Source: Acidimicrobium sp. UBA3029 (lineage in GTDB: Bacteria; Actinomycetota; Acidimicrobiia; Acidimicrobiales; Ilumatobacteraceae). Taken from it: 22,019 bases of DNA. The stretch's first letter is position 1. Each line of letters opens with the position of its first letter. A program made the translations under genes and the position numbers. The notes beneath the pieces are model-generated. The model did no database searches. It was not told the DNA's origin and saw only the letters and a list, made by a program, of their open reading frames with translations. Shown in pieces: positions 1-7,368 of this stretch. The stretch covers positions 1 to 22,019 of the forward strand of contig DFDK01000051.1 in assembly GCA_002367695.1 (NCBI GenBank). The letters run 5' to 3'.

Positions 1-1544
1 AGACCAAACCGTTTCGCTCCTACATATTTAGTGGCTAAAAATCGCTCGAGCGACTCTGCTGCGTTTAGTCGTTCAAGAACTCTGCGCTTATCGACATTAA
101 TGTGACCGCGAATTTCGCCTTCCATTCGCTCCTGGATCCACCGTTGCTCTTCGGTGTTTTGGATGTGCATGTACTCGACACCGATGGTGCGGCAGTATGC
201 ATCGCGCAACACTCCCAACAAATCGCCAAGTGTCGACTTGCGCACGCCTCCAACACCACCTGTTAAAAATTCGCGATCCAAGTCCCATATAGTCAGACCA
301 TAAGTTGCAGGGTCTAGCTCACGAGGCATCATTGGCTCTTGCCAACGAAGTGGGTCTAGATCGGCAATCAGATGACCACGTACGCGATGCACACGAATGA
401 GAGTCGCGACTTGCATTTGCTTGTCGAGCATTGCATCTTCGCTGTCAAGCAAGTTTGAGTCTTGATGCCACTGAATAGCTTGATACGGCACGCCGAGGCT
501 GCGGAATATATCGGCGTAAAAATTGTGTTTACCAATTAGCAGTTCGTGTACGTACTTGAGGAACATGCCGCTCTCGGCACCTTGGATGATCCGATGGTCG
601 TACGTGCTCGTAATGGTCACGACTTTCGAAATACCAAGCCGCACAATGGTGCGTTCATCAGAACCCTGAAACTCTGCTGGATAATCAATCGTGCCGACTC
701 CCACGATGACGCCCTGACCAGGCATGAGTCGCGGCACTGACTGCACGGTGCCAATGGTGCCGGGGTTAGTAAGACTGACGTTTGCACCCGCATAGTCATC
801 CGCCGTCAATTTGTTTGCGCGAACTTTGCGAATGATGTCGTCATATGCAAACAAGAAGCCATCAAAGTCGAGCGTGTCGGCATGTCGAAGCACTGGCACC
901 ACCAACGAACGTTGACCATTGCCCTTGTCAACATCAACCGCAAGACCGATGTTGACGTGCGAGCGCTTTTGCAATTGGGCTTTACCGTCCGCATCAATGG
1001 CATACGAATTTTTCATGTTTGGCACAGAGTCGGCGATGGCACGTACAACTGCATAACCAATAAGATGCGTGTAACTGACTTTGCCCTGACCAGTTCGTCC
1101 ACGATAGTTATTGATGACCTTGCGATTCACCTCAAGTAACTTGGCGGGCACATTACGAAAACTTGTTGCAGTAGGTACCGACAAACTGCGCTCCATATTG
1201 GTGGCAATTGCAGCAGGTACACCGCGCAAGGGTTCTGGTGCCGGGTCAGCAAAAATTTCGGCGGGCACAATTGCGCGCGGTGCTGGCATCTCAACTCTTG
1301 GCGACTTCGCAACTGGTTCGGCTGGCTTAGCGAGCTGTCCGTTTACATCTTCGGGTGGCAATAAGAGCGGGCGCAAAATTTCGGCGGTGTTGTCGACACG
1401 CGGAGAACCAGCCGGACTGAAATCGCTAAAAAACTCTTGCCATATTGCGCCCACAGACGCTGGGTCATTGCGGAATTGCTCATACATCTCTTCGACAAGC
1501 CAAGAGTTGGCGCCAAAATCCTCGGGTTGACGGCGGTCAAGCAT
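1..1544 (-). CDS. kgd: Multifunctional 2-oxoglutarate decarboxylase/dehydrogenase (SucB-SucA fusion), N-terminal part
   Basis: Reading down the minus strand from the ATG at 1544 gives 514 uninterrupted residues that leave the window at base 1, so the C-terminal TPP-binding (E1) part is missing here. Residues 10-40 (FGANSWLVEEMY...WQEFF) match the E1o N-terminal segment. A short Ala/Pro-rich linker (about 60-105) follows. Residues 110-340 form the dihydrolipoyl succinyltransferase catalytic domain, with SLTNPGTIGT (257-266), VPRLMPGQG (270-278) and the active-site region TYDHRIIQG (314-322, His317). The E1 domain begins near 345, and TKYVGAKRF (505-513) is its usual substrate-binding stretch. 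There is no lipoyl domain, as in mycobacterial Kgd. Gln follows HRII where classical E2 enzymes have Asp; from memory, mycobacterial Kgd also has Gln. The enzyme belongs to the TCA cycle, as 2-oxoglutarate dehydrogenase E1 or 2-oxoglutarate decarboxylase. The start is supported by the conserved N-terminus and by a TAGAGT element ending 7 nt upstream. Confidence 0.95.
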   Translation of the reverse strand, partial: MLDRRQPEDFGANSWLVEEMYEQFRNDPASVGAIWQEFFSDFSPAGSPRVDNTAEILRPLLLPPEDVNGQLAKPAEPVAKSPRVEMPAPRAIVPAEIFADPAPEPLRGVPAAIATNMERSLSVPTATSFRNVPAKLLEVNRKVINNYRGRTGQGKVSYTHLIGYAVVRAIADSVPNMKNSYAIDADGKAQLQKRSHVNIGLAVDVDKGNGQRSLVVPVLRHADTLDFDGFLFAYDDIIRKVRANKLTADDYAGANVSLTNPGTIGTVQSVPRLMPGQGVIVGVGTIDYPAEFQGSDERTIVRLGISKVVTITSTYDHRIIQGAESGMFLKYVHELLIGKHNFYADIFRSLGVPYQAIQWHQDSNLLDSEDAMLDKQMQVATLIRVHRVRGHLIADLDPLRWQEPMMPRELDPATYGLTIWDLDREFLTGGVGGVRKSTLGDLLGVLRDAYCRTIGVEYMHIQNTEEQRWIQERMEGEIRGHINVDKRRVLERLNAAESLERFLATKYVGAKRFG

Positions 1545-1551
1545 CGTGTTC

Positions 1552-1557
1552 ACTCTA
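1552..1557 (-). promoter_or_regulatory. Putative -10 element for leaderless kgd
   Basis: TAGAGT on the minus strand is followed by exactly 7 bases and then the kgd ATG. Transcription would therefore start at or next to the start codon. No Shine-Dalgarno sequence is visible and no convincing -35 was found. Confidence 0.5.
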
Positions 1558-1613
1558 CTCTGAGCGGCTTCTTCAACATGGAGTGGCACAGTGTGACTAA
1601 GTACATCCTCCTA

Positions 1614-1640
1614 GCGGGAATGAGCTCATCAATACCCCGC
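1614..1640. promoter_or_regulatory. Palindrome in the kgd/cupredoxin divergent intergenic region
   Basis: The perfect 10-bp palindrome ATGAGCTCAT (1620-1629) is flanked by GCGGG (1614-1618) and CCCGC (1636-1640), which are also complementary. It lies in the 119-bp gap between two divergent genes and just upstream of, or over, the -35 position of the 1664 gene. It may be an operator. Chance is not excluded. Confidence 0.3.
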
Positions 1641-1651
1641 ACCTAGACCGT

Positions 1652-1657
1652 TATTAT
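1652..1657 (+). promoter_or_regulatory. Putative -10 element for leaderless cupredoxin gene
   Basis: TATTAT (one mismatch from TATAAT) ends 6 bases before the ATG at 1664. No ribosome-binding site is present, so a leaderless transcript is expected. Confidence 0.55.
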
Positions 1658-1663
1658 GTTTTT

Positions 1664-2056
1664 ATGATTCGATTTGCGAAAAGTTCACTTGCACTGATGT
1701 CCCTTGTCGCGTTCGGTGTCACGCTTCCCGCCTGCTCAGGCTCGTCATCCTCGCCAGCCAAAACATTGCCCACAAATATCGACCTTGAGGTGCGCGCTAT
1801 TAACGGCCTCAAGTTTGATCAAACGAGTTACGAGGTAGTTGCCGGCGAAACCGCGATTGGCTATGTCAATGACGACACGATCCGCCACACCCTCATCGTT
1901 GTGCAAGGAGATACCAAAGTAAGTGGATTCGAACTCAAGGTCAACAAAAAGGGCGACATCGACAGTGGATCCGTACCCCTGGCCGCCGGTAACTATGTAT
2001 TGCTCTGCACTGTGCCTGGCCATCAAAATATGAAAGCCGATCTCACCGTTAAGTGA
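1664..2056 (+). CDS. Cupredoxin-domain lipoprotein (plastocyanin/azurin-like)
   Basis: The product has 130 residues. A charged N-terminus and hydrophobic segment (about 5-21) end in a lipobox LPAC with Cys24, which indicates a lipid-anchored protein on the outer face of the membrane. A Ser-rich linker (25-31) leads into a single beta-sandwich domain. His75 (DDTIRHTL), Cys115, His120 and Met123 (CTVPGHQNM) are arranged as type I copper ligands. The predicted role is single-electron transfer with a membrane or extracytoplasmic redox partner, which the sequence does not identify. The gene stands alone, divergent from kgd and convergent with the PuuD-like membrane gene. A copper-binding or chaperone role is an alternative. 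Confidence 0.88.
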   Translation: MIRFAKSSLALMSLVAFGVTLPACSGSSSSPAKTLPTNIDLEVRAINGLKFDQTSYEVVAGETAIGYVNDDTIRHTLIVVQGDTKVSGFELKVNKKGDIDSGSVPLAAGNYVLLCTVPGHQNMKADLTVK

Positions 2057-2066
2057 GACCGGCTTT
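2033..2066. terminator. Hairpin terminator between convergent genes
   Basis: Arms AAAGCCG-a-TCTCAC (2033-2046) and GTGAGA-c-CGGCTTT (2053-2066) pair over 13 bp with one mismatch around a 6-base loop. The hairpin overlaps the last codons and stop of the cupredoxin gene. An A/T-rich stretch follows on the plus strand. The near-symmetric arms ending in TTT suggest it may work for both convergent genes. Confidence 0.7.
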
Positions 2067-2093
2067 CTAAATTATTATAAAAAAGTAAAACGT

Positions 2094-2849
2094 TTACTTA
2101 CCGAGCAAGACCTCGGAGAGAATCCACAACACCAACCACAACACTCCTGATGTGATCAGTGCATTCTTGTGGCTCTCATACATCCACAGCATCTTGTTGC
2201 CGGCTTTAATGCCACCAAAGATGCCGATCGAGTTGAGTTGGAGCAATGCAGTGATTACGAGTGCGATGGTGAAGAACATCCGGGCATTACTGCTCGTTGC
2301 ATCGCCAAATGCTCCGCTGTAAAAGTGGGCGGACCCAACCATGAAGAACAACATCGATACCGAGAAGATCACGTTTTGACGTGATGCCAATAAAGCCTTG
2401 CGACCAGCAGTCGGTGCATCGGCATTTGCTTCGCCGCCACCCAACACGTTGACGACGTTCGCAAGTACAATCTTTTGATTTTTCCAGATAATCATCCAGA
2501 CATTGGCAGCCATCAAGATTCCAAGCACCATGCCTACCGAAATCGCGACGTCGTGGCCGTTACCCGAAGCCGAACCATTCATGAAGTTGTTCCAATAGTC
2601 CTTTTGACCAGTAATCAAGAGGCCTGTCGCAAGAGTTGCTAGTGCAGCCCAACGAAACCACCACAGCGCGCGACGTGCAATCTTGTCAATCGTGATATTG
2701 CGTGCCTTGCCTTCATCGCCATATGCAGCCAAACCCGGTACCTGCACCAAGTTGAAGTAGTAAAGCAAACCAATCCAGGTAATGCCGACGAGAATGTGTA
2801 ACCAACGGAAGCCGAAGCTATATAGGTAGTCCTGCGATAGAAGTTCCAT
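2094..2849 (-). CDS. PuuD-like (urate oxidase N-terminal domain family) integral membrane protein, without a cytochrome c domain
   Basis: The product has 251 residues with about six predicted membrane helices (near 13-33, 61-80, 100-122, 157-177, 190-211 and 229-249). Recognisable family sequence includes FRWLHILVGITWIGLLYYFN (14-33), ANVWMIIWKNQK (115-126) and ASRQNVIFSVSMLFFM (155-170). These resemble the membrane domain of the urate hydroxylase PuuD, which in characterised proteins continues into a C-terminal cytochrome c domain. This protein ends after the last helix and has no CxxCH motif. His18, His99, His175 and His227 are in or near membrane segments and could be haem ligands (inference). 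A urate substrate is not established, because no purine-catabolism gene lies nearby. The start is well supported by a strong Shine-Dalgarno sequence. Confidence 0.75.
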   Translation of the reverse strand: MELLSQDYLYSFGFRWLHILVGITWIGLLYYFNLVQVPGLAAYGDEGKARNITIDKIARRALWWFRWAALATLATGLLITGQKDYWNNFMNGSASGNGHDVAISVGMVLGILMAANVWMIIWKNQKIVLANVVNVLGGGEANADAPTAGRKALLASRQNVIFSVSMLFFMVGSAHFYSGAFGDATSSNARMFFTIALVITALLQLNSIGIFGGIKAGNKMLWMYESHKNALITSGVLWLVLWILSEVLLGK

Positions 2850-2859
2850 GATGAATTAT

Positions 2860-2866
2860 CCCCTTT
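2860..2866 (-). promoter_or_regulatory. Shine-Dalgarno site of the PuuD-like gene
   Basis: AAAGGGG on the minus strand lies 10 bases upstream of the ATG at 2849. It is one of the few clear ribosome-binding sites in the window, so this gene has a leadered mRNA, unlike many of its neighbours. Confidence 0.6.
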
Positions 2867-2910
2867 GAGGTGGTGTAAAAAAACGGAAAAACTCTCCTCC
2901 GCTTGAGTTC

Positions 2911-2952
2911 CAAACTAGCACTGCCCCACAGTCCAGTGTTGCCACTAGTTTG
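2911..2952. promoter_or_regulatory. Inverted repeat carrying TAGTTT in both directions between divergent genes
   Basis: CAAACTAG (2911-2918) is the exact reverse complement of CTAGTTTG (2945-2952). Just inside, CACTG (2919-2923) pairs with CAGTG (2934-2938). Each outer arm holds TAGTTT, reading outward towards ettA on the plus strand (2946-2951, ending 9 nt before its ATG) and towards the PuuD-like gene on the minus strand (2917-2912, giving a leader of roughly 55-60 nt). It could be a pair of divergent -10 elements, a shared operator, or both. Confidence 0.45.
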
Positions 2953-2960
2953 TAGGCGTC

Positions 2961-4637
2961 ATGGCTGCTGAATTTATCTATACCTGTTACAAACTTGCTC
3001 GGTTCTACCCCCCGGATCGGACTGTACTCGAGGACATCTCGCTATCTTTTTATCCTGGGGCAAAGATCGGCGTCATCGGATCTAATGGCAGCGGCAAGTC
3101 GAGTCTGCTGCGGATCATGGCCGGGGCGGATGACGGGTACACCGGCGAAGCACGATTGACCCCAGGCTTCAGTGTCGGGATTTTGGAACAAGAACCAAAA
3201 CTCGACCCAACAAAAGACGTGCTTGGCAATGTGATGGATGGTGTCGCCCCAATTCGCGACCTGCTTGCACGATACGAAGAAGTCACTGCAATGTGGGGCG
3301 AGCCAGATGCCGACTTTGACAAAGTTGGCGCACTGCAAGCCGACCTTGAAGCAAAAATTCAAGCAGCCGATGCGTGGGCCTTGGAGCGCAATGTCGAAAT
3401 CGCGATGGATGCATTGCGATGTCCACCGAACGACTCCGATGTGACGAAACTTTCTGGTGGCGAACGACGTCGCGTTGCATTGTGCCGCTTGTTGCTCAGC
3501 CGCCCCGACTTGTTGCTCTTGGATGAACCAACCAACCACTTGGATGCCGAGAGCGTTGATTGGCTCGAGCGCTTCTTACAGGATTATCCGGGCACTGTTG
3601 TTGCCATCACCCACGACCGCTACTTCCTCGACAACGTTGCCAAGTGGATTCTCGAACTCGACCGAGGGCGCGGCATCCCATTCTCTGGCAACTACACCAG
3701 TTGGCTTGAGCAAAAACAAGAGCGTCTTGGTCGCGAAGAAAAATCCAACGACGCACGTAAGCGCACCCTGCAACGCGAACTCGAATGGGTTCGCATGTCA
3801 TCAAAGGCTCGCCAATCAAAAGGTAAAGCACGTCTTTCCGCATACGACAAGTTGCACGCAGAGGCCCAGGCTGCCGACTCTGGCCCAGACAAACTCGAGA
3901 TCGCGATCCCTGCTGGTCCACGTTTAGGCGGCACCGTTATCGAAGTAAAAGATCTCAGCAAGGGATTTGGCGATCGCTTATTGATTGAAAATCTTTCGTT
4001 CTCACTTCCACCTGCTGGCATCGTTGGCATCATCGGACCGAACGGTGCAGGTAAGACAACCTTGTTCAACATGTTGAGCGGACAAGAAGCGGCCGACTCG
4101 GGCACGATCACTATTGGCGACACCGTGCAAATGAGCTATGTCGATCAAAGTCGCGACACCCTCAATCCAGATGCTTCCGTCTACGAAGAAATTACTGATG
4201 GAGCCGAAACACTCAAAGTCGGCGGACGCGAGATCCACGGACGTGCATATGTAGCGAGTTTCAACTTCAAGGGTTCTGACCAACAAAAGCGCGTTGGCGA
4301 CTTGTCGGGTGGCGAGCGCAATCGCGTGCACTTGGCAAAGATGCTCAAGAAAGCAGGCAACCTGTTGCTACTCGACGAACCGACAAACGACCTCGACGTT
4401 GACACCTTGCGCGCGCTCGAAACATCACTTGAGGCATTCCCTGGTTGCGTAGTGGTGATCTCTCACGATCGCTGGTTTCTCGACCGTATCGCAACACACG
4501 TATTGGCCTTCGAGGGCGACAGCCAAGTGCGTTGGTTCGAAGGAAACTTCACCGACTATGAGGCATGGCGCAAAAAGGAGTTGGGTAGCGCAGCCGATCA
4601 ACCTAGGCGCATTAAGTACAAGCCACTTTCGCGATAA
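2961..4637 (+). CDS. ettA: Energy-dependent translational throttle protein EttA (ABC-F ATPase)
   Basis: The product has 558 residues, close to the usual EttA length of about 555, with two soluble ABC domains and no membrane segments. Domain 1 has Walker A GSNGSGKS (40-47), signature LSGGE (164-168), Walker B LLLLDEP (184-190) and H-loop His218. Domain 2 has GPNGAGKT (359-366), LSGGE (448-452), LLLLDEP (468-474) and His502. The insertion at about 95-137 corresponds to the EttA arm, and the charged stretch at about 245-305 is the inter-domain P-site tRNA linker. The family binds the ribosomal E site and couples translation initiation to the ATP/ADP ratio. This is the first gene of a co-directional run. 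The ATG is preceded by TAGTTT rather than a Shine-Dalgarno sequence. Confidence 0.93.
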   Translation: MAAEFIYTCYKLARFYPPDRTVLEDISLSFYPGAKIGVIGSNGSGKSSLLRIMAGADDGYTGEARLTPGFSVGILEQEPKLDPTKDVLGNVMDGVAPIRDLLARYEEVTAMWGEPDADFDKVGALQADLEAKIQAADAWALERNVEIAMDALRCPPNDSDVTKLSGGERRRVALCRLLLSRPDLLLLDEPTNHLDAESVDWLERFLQDYPGTVVAITHDRYFLDNVAKWILELDRGRGIPFSGNYTSWLEQKQERLGREEKSNDARKRTLQRELEWVRMSSKARQSKGKARLSAYDKLHAEAQAADSGPDKLEIAIPAGPRLGGTVIEVKDLSKGFGDRLLIENLSFSLPPAGIVGIIGPNGAGKTTLFNMLSGQEAADSGTITIGDTVQMSYVDQSRDTLNPDASVYEEITDGAETLKVGGREIHGRAYVASFNFKGSDQQKRVGDLSGGERNRVHLAKMLKKAGNLLLLDEPTNDLDVDTLRALETSLEAFPGCVVVISHDRWFLDRIATHVLAFEGDSQVRWFEGNFTDYEAWRKKELGSAADQPRRIKYKPLSR

Positions 4638-4642
4638 CGCAA

Positions 4643-4648
4643 TACGAT
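4643..4648 (+). promoter_or_regulatory. Possible -10 element before the small membrane protein gene
   Basis: TACGAT ends 9 bases before the ATG at 4658, in the 20-bp gap after ettA. It resembles the other TAnnnT elements in this window but is the weakest of them. Read-through from ettA is equally likely. Confidence 0.25.
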
Positions 4649-4657
4649 ACAAACAAT

Positions 4658-4975
4658 ATGAACACCTCTCTGAAGAGAATCCGCATCGTATGTGCTGCGA
4701 TCTTCGTAGCGGGTATTGGAGGCATCATCGTGACAAGCATTGTTTCCAACAACAACGGAGGCATCATCGCTATCGGCCTTGTCACTTCGATAGCTGCAGT
4801 CGTGCTCCTCACCGCATCCACCATCGCAACCAACAAGCACATCGATGCTTTTGACGAAGTGGCAGCCGAACAACTCGAGAAACAAGTTGCCGCACTCATT
4901 GCGTCAGGTACCAACGAAGATGCTGTACGTGAAGCAATTCGCGCAGCGATCGATCTTGGGCGAAGTATTTCGTGA
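4658..4975 (+). CDS. Small two-helix membrane protein of unknown function
   Basis: The product has 105 residues. A short basic N-terminus (MNTSLKRIR) precedes two hydrophobic helices (about 9-29 and 36-57) separated by a polar NNNGG turn. An acidic, probably helical cytoplasmic tail follows (about 62-105, DAFDEVAAEQLEKQVAALI...), resembling a small coiled-coil or oligomerisation segment. I do not recognise a family. It lies 20 bp after ettA, and its TGA stop overlaps the GTG start of cysQ (GTGA, 4972-4975), so translation is probably coupled. Coding is supported by the overlap, the start position and the membrane-protein composition. Confidence 0.75.
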   Translation: MNTSLKRIRIVCAAIFVAGIGGIIVTSIVSNNNGGIIAIGLVTSIAAVVLLTASTIATNKHIDAFDEVAAEQLEKQVAALIASGTNEDAVREAIRAAIDLGRSIS

Positions 4976-5763
4976 AGTTCGACGATCACGAACTCGCTCA
5001 TTATTTAGCAGAAGAAACCGGCAAACGCTTGCTTGCGGTGCGTGAGCGTCTCTATAACGACGGTGCATCGACGTGGTTAGCCAAAGATGTTGGTGATGCT
5101 GCAGCACAACGGTTTTTAGATGAAGCATTTGCCGAGCACCGACCAGACGATGCAATTCTTTCTGAAGAAGCAGCAGATGACTCCAACCGCTTGACTGCTG
5201 ATCGGGTTTGGATTATCGACCCGCTCGATGGCACACAGGAATACTCGGAATTCGATCGAGCAGATTGGGCCGTGCACATTGCACTGTGGGAGCGCAAGGA
5301 TGCAAGCGGTTCTCCATCCAATGAGGGAATGCTTACAGCAGGCGCAGTTGCGCTTCCCGCTTTCGGAATAACTCTCTCAACAGGCACACCTCCGCCAACA
5401 CCACCTCGGCATGAAGGCAAGCCCCGACTCGTTGTCTCGCGAAATCGTGCGACTGATGCGGCAATCATCGTGGCGCAGGCTCTCGACTGCGAAGTTGCGC
5501 GCCTCGGTTCGGCCGGCGCTAAAGCAATGGCCGTGGTGCTCGGAGAAACCGATATTTATGTGCACGAGGGCGGCATGCACCAATGGGACTCTGCTGCGCC
5601 AATGGTGGTCGCTCAGGCTGCCGGGTTATTTACGAGTCGCATCGATGGAACACCCCTTATATACAACATGCGTGACACTTGGCTCCCCGACTTCATCGTG
5701 TGCCAACAACATTTGGCACACCAAGTTGTAGACGCGCTTCGCGCGGGCAGAATTGACAGGTGA
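4972..5763 (+). CDS. cysQ: 3'(2'),5'-bisphosphate nucleotidase, CysQ-type (inositol monophosphatase family)
   Basis: The product has 263 residues. Metal-binding and catalytic motifs of the FIG/IMPase superfamily are present: LSEEAAD (64-69; Glu65, Glu66), WIIDPLDGT (80-88; Asp83, Asp86) and WDSAAP (205-210; Asp206). The closest resemblance is to actinobacterial CysQ, a Mg-dependent phosphatase that recycles 3'-phosphoadenosine 5'-phosphate in sulfate assimilation and can also dephosphorylate inositol phosphates. The GTG start overlaps the upstream stop by 4 bp, and its own TGA overlaps the next GTG start (5760-5763). An unusual proline-rich stretch, PPPTPPRHEGK (140-150), sits in a surface loop between family-conserved segments. 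Substrate preference among IMPase relatives cannot be fixed from sequence alone. Confidence 0.88.
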   Translation: MKFDDHELAHYLAEETGKRLLAVRERLYNDGASTWLAKDVGDAAAQRFLDEAFAEHRPDDAILSEEAADDSNRLTADRVWIIDPLDGTQEYSEFDRADWAVHIALWERKDASGSPSNEGMLTAGAVALPAFGITLSTGTPPPTPPRHEGKPRLVVSRNRATDAAIIVAQALDCEVARLGSAGAKAMAVVLGETDIYVHEGGMHQWDSAAPMVVAQAAGLFTSRIDGTPLIYNMRDTWLPDFIVCQQHLAHQVVDALRAGRIDR

Positions 5764-7352
5764 CTTTTACTCCCGACACCGACTGGGGCGCGTTTGACCA
5801 AAACCCGCCTTGGGTTTTGCAACTCGACAACATCAAATGGCAAAAATCAGCCGTTGCTTTACGAGCAGCAGCACAACGCGAAGTACCGGTTCTGACAAAA
5901 CCAACGAAGATTCCGCCAGTTGCCAGACTGATCACTGTTGTATTTGTTCTCAGCAAGGCTCTATTGCCTTGGTTTATTAAGAAGAAGCGAAATAAGTTTG
6001 AGACTCCTGAAGCATCACGCGCATTCATTTCATTTCGCATGCGTAAAGCCGTTGAGCGCCTTGGCTCTACCTACATCAAACTTGGTCAAATCATTTCGAG
6101 CGGCGAAGGATTGTTCCCAGTCGAACTCGTCAACGAATTCAAACTCTGTCGCGACCAAGTTCCACCATTTTCATTTGAAGATGCGCAGCGCGTAATCGAA
6201 CAAGATCTTGGCGCCCGCCTCACCGATGTTTTCAGCAAATTTGAAACCATCCCACTTGCCGCTGCATCAATTGCTCAGGTTCACTTGGCCACGTTGACCA
6301 CTGGCGAGGAAGTAGTTGTCAAAGTACAAAGACCAACTGTTTCGGCACTCGTGCGTAAAGATTTGCGAGTCATGGCGTGGCTTGCTCCCCACATGATTGG
6401 CCGCATCAAGATCAGTGCACTTGCTAACCCACCTGCATTGGTAGAACTTTTTGCAGAGACCATTGTGGAAGAGCTCGACTTTCGTATCGAAGCCGACAAC
6501 ATGCTCGATATTGCCAAGATGCTGCACGAACTAGATCAAAAGGGTTATGTCGTGCCGCGCCCTCATCCGAGCCTCGTCGCTCGGCGTGTGCTCGTGATGC
6601 AACGTCTTGAAGGATTCAAGTTTGACGATGTGGTTGGTATGCAAGATGCGGGTATTGACACGGTCTCAGTAATTCGCACAGGAATGATCGCGTTTATGGA
6701 AGGCGCGATGATTCACGGCATCTTCCATGGCGACTTGCACGGTGGAAATTTGTTTGTAATGAAAGATGGCCGCACTGCATTACTTGACTTTGGCATCGTT
6801 GGTCGTCTCACCGGCTCACGTCGCATGGCATTCTTGCGACTCATGCTCAATGCAACGACAAACAATGTTGTTGGGCAAATTGAAGCATTGCGCGACCTTG
6901 GTGCACTTCCACTAGACACCGATATTCAGGCTGTCATTAAAGACCTCAATCTGGATCAACCAGTAGTCGACCCAACCACACTGTCGGGCGAAGAACTCGT
7001 TAATGAAGTACAACGAATTGTCAAAGCAATGATGGGCTACGGCGCACGGATGCCAAAAGAACTGATGCTGTATGTCAAAAACATGGTGTTTCTGGATGGC
7101 GCAATCGCGCGCTTGGCACCCGACCTCGACATCATCCAAGAAGTCACTGCGATCTCGATGCTGTTTGCAGAGCGACACGGGGAGCGCCTTGGCCGCGAGC
7201 TCGGTATCGATCATTTGGCTGTCGAAATCAATATGGACAGCATTAAGGCAGGTCTTGGCGTCGAGACTTCGGTCGACACATTGACATACCGAGATTTGCA
7301 AGCGCGTCGCAACTTGATTCAAAAGAGAATGCGCGAACACGTCGGTCGTTGA
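5760..7352 (+). CDS. ABC1/UbiB (AarF) family atypical kinase/ATPase
   Basis: The product has 530 residues. UbiB-family hallmarks appear in order: the KxGQ motif in YIKLGQ (105-110), an alanine-rich nucleotide loop LAAASIAQVH (166-175), the ATP lysine in VVVKVQRP (185-192), the ExD motif in EELDF (237-241), the catalytic loop HGDLHGGN (323-330) and the metal-binding DFG (343-345). The hydrophobic stretch near 55-73 may associate with the membrane. The family supports quinone or other isoprenoid lipid metabolism through an ATPase activity. In an actinobacterium menaquinone would be the likely context (inference). The GTG start overlaps the cysQ stop. C-terminal membrane helices typical of E. 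coli UbiB are not evident. Confidence 0.88.
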   Translation: MTFTPDTDWGAFDQNPPWVLQLDNIKWQKSAVALRAAAQREVPVLTKPTKIPPVARLITVVFVLSKALLPWFIKKKRNKFETPEASRAFISFRMRKAVERLGSTYIKLGQIISSGEGLFPVELVNEFKLCRDQVPPFSFEDAQRVIEQDLGARLTDVFSKFETIPLAAASIAQVHLATLTTGEEVVVKVQRPTVSALVRKDLRVMAWLAPHMIGRIKISALANPPALVELFAETIVEELDFRIEADNMLDIAKMLHELDQKGYVVPRPHPSLVARRVLVMQRLEGFKFDDVVGMQDAGIDTVSVIRTGMIAFMEGAMIHGIFHGDLHGGNLFVMKDGRTALLDFGIVGRLTGSRRMAFLRLMLNATTNNVVGQIEALRDLGALPLDTDIQAVIKDLNLDQPVVDPTTLSGEELVNEVQRIVKAMMGYGARMPKELMLYVKNMVFLDGAIARLAPDLDIIQEVTAISMLFAERHGERLGRELGIDHLAVEINMDSIKAGLGVETSVDTLTYRDLQARRNLIQKRMREHVGR

Positions 7353-7354
7353 TC

Positions 7355-7360
7355 TAGTTT
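7355..7360 (+). promoter_or_regulatory. Putative -10 element before nucS
   Basis: TAGTTT ends 8 bases before the nucS ATG at 7369, in the 16-bp gap after the ubiB-like stop. It would let nucS be transcribed independently as a leaderless or nearly leaderless mRNA. Confidence 0.45.
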
Positions 7361-7368
7361 CTACACGC

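Noticed and set aside
1111..1530. 139-aa plus-strand open frame, rich in Gly/Ser/Ala
   Set aside because: It is antisense to the well-conserved N-terminal part of kgd, which explains the frame.
3042..3539. 165-aa minus-strand open frame
   Set aside because: It lies entirely inside ettA, whose motifs are intact, and shows no recognisable family sequence.
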